From Candidatus Cloacimonadota bacterium (GTDB lineage: Bacteria > Cloacimonadota > Cloacimonadia > Cloacimonadales > Cloacimonadaceae), in the NCBI GenBank assembly GCA_023392795.1, contig JAEWNJ010000089.1, positions 1 to 34,405 on the forward strand: a stretch of 34,405 bases of DNA, read 5' to 3'. Below the pieces are notes generated by a model. That model searched no databases, was not told the origin of the DNA, and was given only the letters and a program-made list of their open reading frames with translations. Every line of letters starts with the position of its first letter. Within the stretch, counting starts at the first letter, position 1. Position numbers and translations under genes: made by a program. Below, in pieces: positions 30,442 to 34,405 of the stretch.

Positions 30442-32106
30442 ATGAAACTCATGGAATGCGTACCAAATTTTAGCGAAGGTAAAGATAAAAGCGTACTCGA
30501 TGCCATCGCTGCGTCCATTAAAAGCGTGAAGAATGTAGTGCTGCTGGATGTAGATCCCGGCGCGGATACAAACCGTACTGTATTTACCATGGCAGGAGAG
30601 CCAGAAGCTGTGGTGGAAGCTGCCTTTCAAGCCATCAAGACTGCATCGGCACTGATCGATATGCGTTCTCATCACGGCGCTCATCCCAGAATGGGTGCTA
30701 CCGATGTGTGTCCCTTTATCCCCATCTCCGATATGAGCATGGAAGAATGCGCCCAGTATGCCCGCATCCTGGGCAAGCGGGTCGGTGACGAACTGGGCAT
30801 CCCCGTATATCTCTACGAACACGCTGCCAGCAAACCAGAATGGCAAAACCTGGCCACCGTACGCTCCGGTGAGTACGAAGCTTTACCAGAAAAGGCAAAG
30901 GATCCAAATTGGAAGCCTGATTTTGGTCCCCATGCCTTCAACGCTAAAAGCGGTGCGACTGCCATTTCCGCTCGTGAGTTTCTGATCGCATACAATATCA
31001 ATCTGAACACCCGCGACAAAAAGAAAGCCCATGATATAGCCCTGTCAATCCGCGAGAGCGGGAAACCCGCACGGGATGAAAACGGCAAATTGATCAAGGA
31101 CAAGGATGGCAATAAAGTAGTGGTACCCGGTCTGTTCACTCACTGCAAAGCTGTTGGTTGGTACATCGATGGCTATGACCGGGCTCAGATCAGCATAAAC
31201 CTCACCAATTACAAAGTGACTCCCCCACATGTTGTTCTGGATAAAGTACGAGAACTTGCAACCGAAATGGGCATCCAGGTTACCGGAAGTGAGTTGGTGG
31301 GTCTCTTGCCCAAAGCGGCACTACTGGAGGCTGGAAAGTATTACCTGGCCAAGATGAATGAATCCACCGGGATCCCCGAAGAGATGATCATGGAAACAGC
31401 CATCCAATCCATGGGTTTGGCAGAACTGGCTCCCTTCGATATCGAAAAGAAGGTGATCGAATATGCAATCAAGCGCACAGACAGTCTATCCGACATGAAA
31501 GTGACCGCTTTTTGTGACCTGCTTTCCACCGATGCCCCTGCTCCCGGGGGCGGTTCAGTGGCTGCTCTCTGTGCCGCAATGAGTGGCTCTCTTTCTGCCA
31601 TGGTATCAAACCTCACCATCGACAAGAAGGGATACGAAAAAGTACAAAGCGATGCCCTCAGATTGGCTCCCCTGGGGCAGAGCATCAAAGAACGCGCCAT
31701 TCACTGCATCGACGTCGATACAGACGCCTTTTACGCCATGATGGACGCCATGAAGCTACCCAAGAAGACCGAGGAAGAGATAGTCTATCGTGACCTTCAG
31801 ATCGAAAAATGCACCCAGGGCGCGATCAACGCTCCTCTGGAGACCCTACGCCTTGCCCATGAAGCACTGGTTCTGGCCAAAGAAGTGGCCGTGATCGGCA
31901 ATACCAATGCCCTGTCTGACGCGGGCGTGGCTGCCCTCACTGCGCTGGCTGCGGCAAAAGCTGCCAATTACAACGTGCTGATTAACATTGCCGGCATCAA
32001 AGATGAGAACTACAAAACAAGGACTCTGGCAGAAGCCAAAGACCTCATCGCCAAATGTGAGGCCCTGGCGCAGGAAACGGAGCAAAACGTCAGCTCACGC
32101 CTTTAG
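30442..32106 (+). CDS. ftcD: Bifunctional glutamate formiminotransferase / formimidoyltetrahydrofolate cyclodeaminase
   Basis: The enzyme moves the formimino group of formiminoglutamate to tetrahydrofolate and then deaminates it to methenyl-THF, the last step of one histidine degradation route. The 554 residues contain both activities. The formiminotransferase part, about 1-330, has the catalytic His81 in SHHGAHPRMGATDVCPF and VPNFSEG at the start. The cyclodeaminase part, about 345-545, has DAPAPGGGSVAALCAAMSG at 365-383 and IGNTNALSDAGVAALTALAA near 493. A charged loop DENGKLIKDKDGNKV lies at about 213-227. No hut genes are nearby. It fits an amino-acid-fermenting life style, as in Cloacimonas (inference). 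Confidence 0.96.
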   Translation: MKLMECVPNFSEGKDKSVLDAIAASIKSVKNVVLLDVDPGADTNRTVFTMAGEPEAVVEAAFQAIKTASALIDMRSHHGAHPRMGATDVCPFIPISDMSMEECAQYARILGKRVGDELGIPVYLYEHAASKPEWQNLATVRSGEYEALPEKAKDPNWKPDFGPHAFNAKSGATAISAREFLIAYNINLNTRDKKKAHDIALSIRESGKPARDENGKLIKDKDGNKVVVPGLFTHCKAVGWYIDGYDRAQISINLTNYKVTPPHVVLDKVRELATEMGIQVTGSELVGLLPKAALLEAGKYYLAKMNESTGIPEEMIMETAIQSMGLAELAPFDIEKKVIEYAIKRTDSLSDMKVTAFCDLLSTDAPAPGGGSVAALCAAMSGSLSAMVSNLTIDKKGYEKVQSDALRLAPLGQSIKERAIHCIDVDTDAFYAMMDAMKLPKKTEEEIVYRDLQIEKCTQGAINAPLETLRLAHEALVLAKEVAVIGNTNALSDAGVAALTALAAAKAANYNVLINIAGIKDENYKTRTLAEAKDLIAKCEALAQETEQNVSSRL

Positions 32107-32110
32107 AACA

Positions 32111-32623
32111 ATGAATCTGTATATCATCGGTTTCAGCCGAGCCGGGAAAAGCACTTTTGCCAAGCAATTGGCAAATACGTGGATGATCCCCGTCGTCGAT
32201 ACCGATGTCTTGATCGAGCAAACAAGCGGCCACAGCATAGCGGAGATTGTGCAAGACAAGGGATGGGCAGAGTTCCGCAGGCTGGAAAGCCAGGCTTTAA
32301 TATCCACGGGGACAGCGATGTCCCCTTTTTCTTCAGATGGGGCTCTATCTCCTGTTGCAACACGTCCTCAGGGGATATCCAAGGTTGTCTCCTGTGGTGG
32401 TGGTATTGTAGAATCTGCAGATAATAGATGTTTCCTACAGCGGCACAAGCTGCTATGGCTGAATCCCCCTTGGGACTTGATCTGGCAACGTATCTGCCAA
32501 CAGCCATCTGCTATCACCAGAGGAAAGAGCGAAGAAGAGCTAAAATCGCTCTATAACCAACGCTATCCCTTATATCAGGAGCTAATGTATAATGCAGGAA
32601 TTGATACGCAAACTATATGCTGA
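32111..32623 (+). CDS. aroK: Shikimate kinase-like protein with an internal insertion
   Basis: Shikimate kinase phosphorylates shikimate in the chorismate pathway. The 170-residue protein has the P-loop GFSRAGKS at 7-14, DTD at 30-32 for magnesium and shikimate binding, FRRLE with Arg57, CGGG at 95-98, and RYPLY at 151-155. Two things are odd. Between FRRLE and CGGG there are about 41 residues before GGG where well-known members have about 22; the surplus (about 66-90, STGTAMSPFSSDGALSPVAT) is encoded by DNA carrying a perfect hairpin with a T-tract. The RPLL lid is also replaced by AITRGKS, and the C-terminal helix is missing. The last 32 bp overlap the NUDIX gene. It may be impaired. The frame is open to 31988, but the ATG at 32111 gives the family start. 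Confidence 0.8.
   Translation: MNLYIIGFSRAGKSTFAKQLANTWMIPVVDTDVLIEQTSGHSIAEIVQDKGWAEFRRLESQALISTGTAMSPFSSDGALSPVATRPQGISKVVSCGGGIVESADNRCFLQRHKLLWLNPPWDLIWQRICQQPSAITRGKSEEELKSLYNQRYPLYQELMYNAGIDTQTIC
32301..32381 (+). repeat. Insertion-like segment with TATCCA direct repeats inside the kinase gene
   Basis: TATCCA occurs at 32301-32306 and again at 32376-32381, exactly 75 nt (25 codons) apart in the same frame. The segment between starts with the hairpin GGGGACA (32308-32314), loop GCGA and TGTCCCC (32319-32325), followed by TTTTT (32326-32330). Removing one repeat plus the intervening DNA would join LIS to KVVSCGGG in frame. Confidence 0.55.
32308..32330 (+). terminator. Intrinsic-terminator-like hairpin inside the kinase reading frame
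   Basis: There is a 7-bp perfect GC-rich stem, a GNRA-type GCGA loop and five T. By sequence it is as good as the intergenic terminators of this window, yet it lies within an open reading frame with coding on both sides. Confidence 0.65.
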
Positions 32624-33137
32624 GGTGAAGTTCTGTCAGAAGTGCGGTCACCCGATCAGTCTGAAGGAAGATCACGAAGAAAAGATCAGGGCTGTATGCC
32701 CTTCCTGCAGCTTTACCCAATATTTGAATCCCATTCCGGCTGTGGCCATTGTTGTGATCAATGAAGCATCCGAATTGCTCCTGGTAAAGCGGATGTATGA
32801 GCCCCGGGCAGGGATGTGGGCACTACCCTCGGGATATGCCGAGATCTATATGAGCCCGGAGCAGAACGCCATTGCCGAGATGGAGGAAGAGACCGGATTG
32901 ATCGGGGAGATCGATCATCGCATCGATTGGTTCTATGGCTTCTCCCCCATCTATTACCGCGTGCTTAGCATCGGATTCAGAATGAGAGTAACAGGTGGTA
33001 CGCTGAGAGCTGGAGACGATGCTGAAGAAGCGCGTTTCTTTGCCATCGACGCTCTGCCAGAGATTGCGTTTGCCGCACACAGGCATTTCATAAATCTGGA
33101 AACCGGACTCAAGCTACCAACGGAGGTAAAAGCATGA
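32592..33137 (+). CDS. NUDIX hydrolase with N-terminal zinc ribbon and degenerate NUDIX box
   Basis: The 181-residue protein starts with a zinc ribbon (C15, C18, C36, C39: FCQKCG and VCPSCS), then the NUDIX fold from about 48. It resembles the NudC/YjhB-type nucleotide-diphosphate hydrolases, which cleave NADH, ADP-ribose or similar compounds. The NUDIX box (GX5EX7REUXEEXGU) runs from G81 to L103 and reads GYAEIYMSPEQNAIAEMEEE, then TGL. Met87 stands in place of the first Glu and Ala95 in place of Arg. The metal-binding Glu96, Glu99 and Glu100 and Gly102 are kept. It overlaps the kinase gene by 32 bp and the next gene by 4 bp (ATGA). GGAG is 10 nt before the ATG. Confidence 0.88.
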   Translation: MQELIRKLYAEVKFCQKCGHPISLKEDHEEKIRAVCPSCSFTQYLNPIPAVAIVVINEASELLLVKRMYEPRAGMWALPSGYAEIYMSPEQNAIAEMEEETGLIGEIDHRIDWFYGFSPIYYRVLSIGFRMRVTGGTLRAGDDAEEARFFAIDALPEIAFAAHRHFINLETGLKLPTEVKA

Positions 33138-33811
33138 AACTTCTCTATTTAGGCCACTCCGCCTTTCAACTCACCAGCGCTCAGGGTATCCGCCTGGTGA
33201 TTGATCCATTTGTGGATAACAATCCCCTCGCACCCATCAAAGCCAAAGACCTGAAGGCGGACTATATCTTGCTTAGTCACGCACATGGCGACCATTGCGG
33301 CGATGCCCTGAAGATAGCAGAGAAGGGTAAAAGCACCATTATCGCAGTGTCCGAGCTAGCTTCATACTTCTCCCAAAGCGGTCATAAAACACACCCAATG
33401 CAAATCGGCGGAGCCTATGATTTTGAGTTTGGCCGCGTGAAATTGACCAGAGCTGAGCATGGCAGCATGACGCCCGATGGTCGGTATGGAGGATTGGCTG
33501 CCGGATTTGTGCTTACTATCGATGGTATTTGCATTTACCATGCTGGAGATACCGGCATCTTTGGCGATATGAAGCTGATCGGGGAGCTAGACCGGATCGA
33601 TTATTTCCTGGTCCCCATCGGAGGGAACTATACTATGGACATCCAGGACGCAGCCATCGCCACATCCTGGATCAATCCGAAGTATGCCATCCCCATGCAC
33701 TACAATACTTTCCCCCTGATCAAGGCTGATCCTGAAGAGCTACGAAAAGCACTGCGGGATTGTGAAACGCAAGTTCTGGTGCTGAAGCCGGGACAAGAGA
33801 TTTCTATCTGA
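33134..33811 (+). CDS. Metal-dependent hydrolase, metallo-beta-lactamase fold (UPF0173/UlaG-like)
   Basis: The 225-residue protein has all metal ligands of the fold: HAHGDH at 49-54 (His49, His51, Asp53, His54), His109 in AEHGS, Asp139 in HAGDTGIF, and His189 in PMHYNTFP. GHSAF near the start and the absence of extra domains point to the UPF0173 group, whose substrates are mostly unknown. It is cytoplasmic. Its ATG overlaps the NUDIX stop (ATGA), so the two are translationally coupled. Its 3' end overlaps the convergent tpx gene by 8 bp. Confidence 0.93.
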   Translation: MKLLYLGHSAFQLTSAQGIRLVIDPFVDNNPLAPIKAKDLKADYILLSHAHGDHCGDALKIAEKGKSTIIAVSELASYFSQSGHKTHPMQIGGAYDFEFGRVKLTRAEHGSMTPDGRYGGLAAGFVLTIDGICIYHAGDTGIFGDMKLIGELDRIDYFLVPIGGNYTMDIQDAAIATSWINPKYAIPMHYNTFPLIKADPEELRKALRDCETQVLVLKPGQEISI

Positions 33812-34304
33812 GGGCTGCCAGCGCGGCTTGATAATCCGGTTCGTGGACAATGTCATCCACAAGCTGGGTGTAAACCACTGTGCCCTGTTCGTTGATCACC
33901 ACCACTGCCCTAGCCAGTAGCCCGGACATGGGACCATCGATAATTTCCAGCCCATAGGCCTTACCAAAGTCGCGGTTTCGCATTTCGGACAATGTATATA
34001 CCTTGTCTATGCCCTCTGCACCGCAGAAACGTCCCAAAGCGAAAGGTAGATCTCTGGATATACCAAGGACCACCGTATTGTCCAGGGCGGCTGCTTCGGC
34101 ATTGAACTTTCTTACGCTGGTGGCGCATACACCTGTATCAATCGAGGGATATATGTTCAGCAGGACTTTCTTCCCTATGTATTGGGCGAGATTGTGATCA
34201 GTGAGATCCCCAGCCGTGAGGGTGAATTCAGGAGCTTTGCTGCCAATTGCGGGCAGCAACCCGTTTGTATTGATGGGCATACCTTTAAGTTTTATCTGAG
34301 CCAT
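33804..34304 (-). CDS. tpx: Thiol peroxidase (Tpx, 2-Cys peroxiredoxin)
   Basis: Tpx reduces hydrogen peroxide and alkyl hydroperoxides with electrons from thioredoxin, which trxB in this window keeps reduced. The 166 residues match the family. The peroxidatic Cys60 lies in PSIDTGVCATSVRKFN and the resolving Cys94 in GRFCGAEGI, equivalent to Cys61 and Cys95 of E. coli. An ATG two codons earlier exists (34310), but the second ATG (34302-34304) is at the better distance of 8 nt from AAGGA. A single gene on the minus strand; its stop lies inside the last codons of the hydrolase gene and no terminator is seen between. A promoter cannot be fixed in the remaining 100 bp. Confidence 0.96.
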   Translation of the reverse strand: MAQIKLKGMPINTNGLLPAIGSKAPEFTLTAGDLTDHNLAQYIGKKVLLNIYPSIDTGVCATSVRKFNAEAAALDNTVVLGISRDLPFALGRFCGAEGIDKVYTLSEMRNRDFGKAYGLEIIDGPMSGLLARAVVVINEQGTVVYTQLVDDIVHEPDYQAALAALR

Positions 34305-34405
34305 GGTCATATTCCTTTGTGTTCATATTTGGTGGCACCAATAGTCCACTATATTGATAGATTATTCATCTGCAGTCCAAAAGCAACTTGATTCTGAGCC
34401 AAGTG

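Overview
This window is a gene-dense piece of chromosome from a Gram-negative bacterium. It carries 33 protein-coding genes and no rRNA, tRNA, CRISPR array, phage or insertion sequence that I can see. A Gram-negative envelope is indicated by a family 9 (heptosyltransferase-type) glycosyltransferase, a lipoprotein with a clear lipobox, and a 1077-residue predicted outer-membrane beta-barrel. Several features point to the Fibrobacterota-Chlorobiota-Bacteroidota side of the tree, most plausibly Candidatus Cloacimonadota: a DUF2851 protein, a 30-residue basic AURKAIP1/COX24-type ribosomal peptide, a fused glutamate formiminotransferase/cyclodeaminase, and the giant surface barrel. Unlike Bacteroidota, genes here have strong Shine-Dalgarno sequences and TTGACA-type -35 boxes. 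The lineage call is an inference from gene content.

Layout. 1-558 is the C-terminal part of an SppA-type peptidase, followed by a terminator hairpin. 629-5646 (minus strand) holds a small unknown gene and an overlapping operon trxB-alaS-glycosyltransferase 9. 5647-6068 is a structured intergenic region with a 9-bp tandem repeat. 6069-10024 is an overlapping operon: queC, ansA and two glycosyltransferases. 10089-12348 has rpsT, a monofunctional transglycosylase and a DUF2851 protein. A radical SAM protein (minus strand) meets the DUF2851 gene tail to tail. 13671-15532 has an MFS exporter and a GNAT acetyltransferase.

15674-17672 is a three-gene module: a PTS EIIA-type protein, a CPA2-type cation/proton antiporter and a PII-like protein. 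Next come an HU gene (minus strand), a TPR lipoprotein, a UmuD-like S24 peptidase overlapping the large barrel protein, and a TSUP permease. A second HU/IHF-type gene is followed by the tiny basic ribosomal peptide, a DUF4405-like membrane protein and a HisC-type aminotransferase. The right part is housekeeping: rpmE, a DUF1385 protein, prfA, a CBS/CorC membrane protein, ftcD, a shikimate-kinase-like gene, a NUDIX hydrolase and a metallo-beta-lactamase-fold hydrolase. tpx lies on the minus strand at the right end.

The observations most worth a second look are four. (1) An intrinsic-terminator-like hairpin sits inside the shikimate kinase reading frame, in a segment about 19 residues longer than the family norm and bounded by a TATCCA direct repeat exactly 75 nt apart. 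(2) The EIIA/antiporter/PII-like operon brackets one transporter with two signalling-protein families. (3) The UmuD-like gene has no UmuC, starts 8 nt after a terminator T-tract, and is coupled to an outer-membrane protein gene. (4) The NUDIX box has lost two signature residues.
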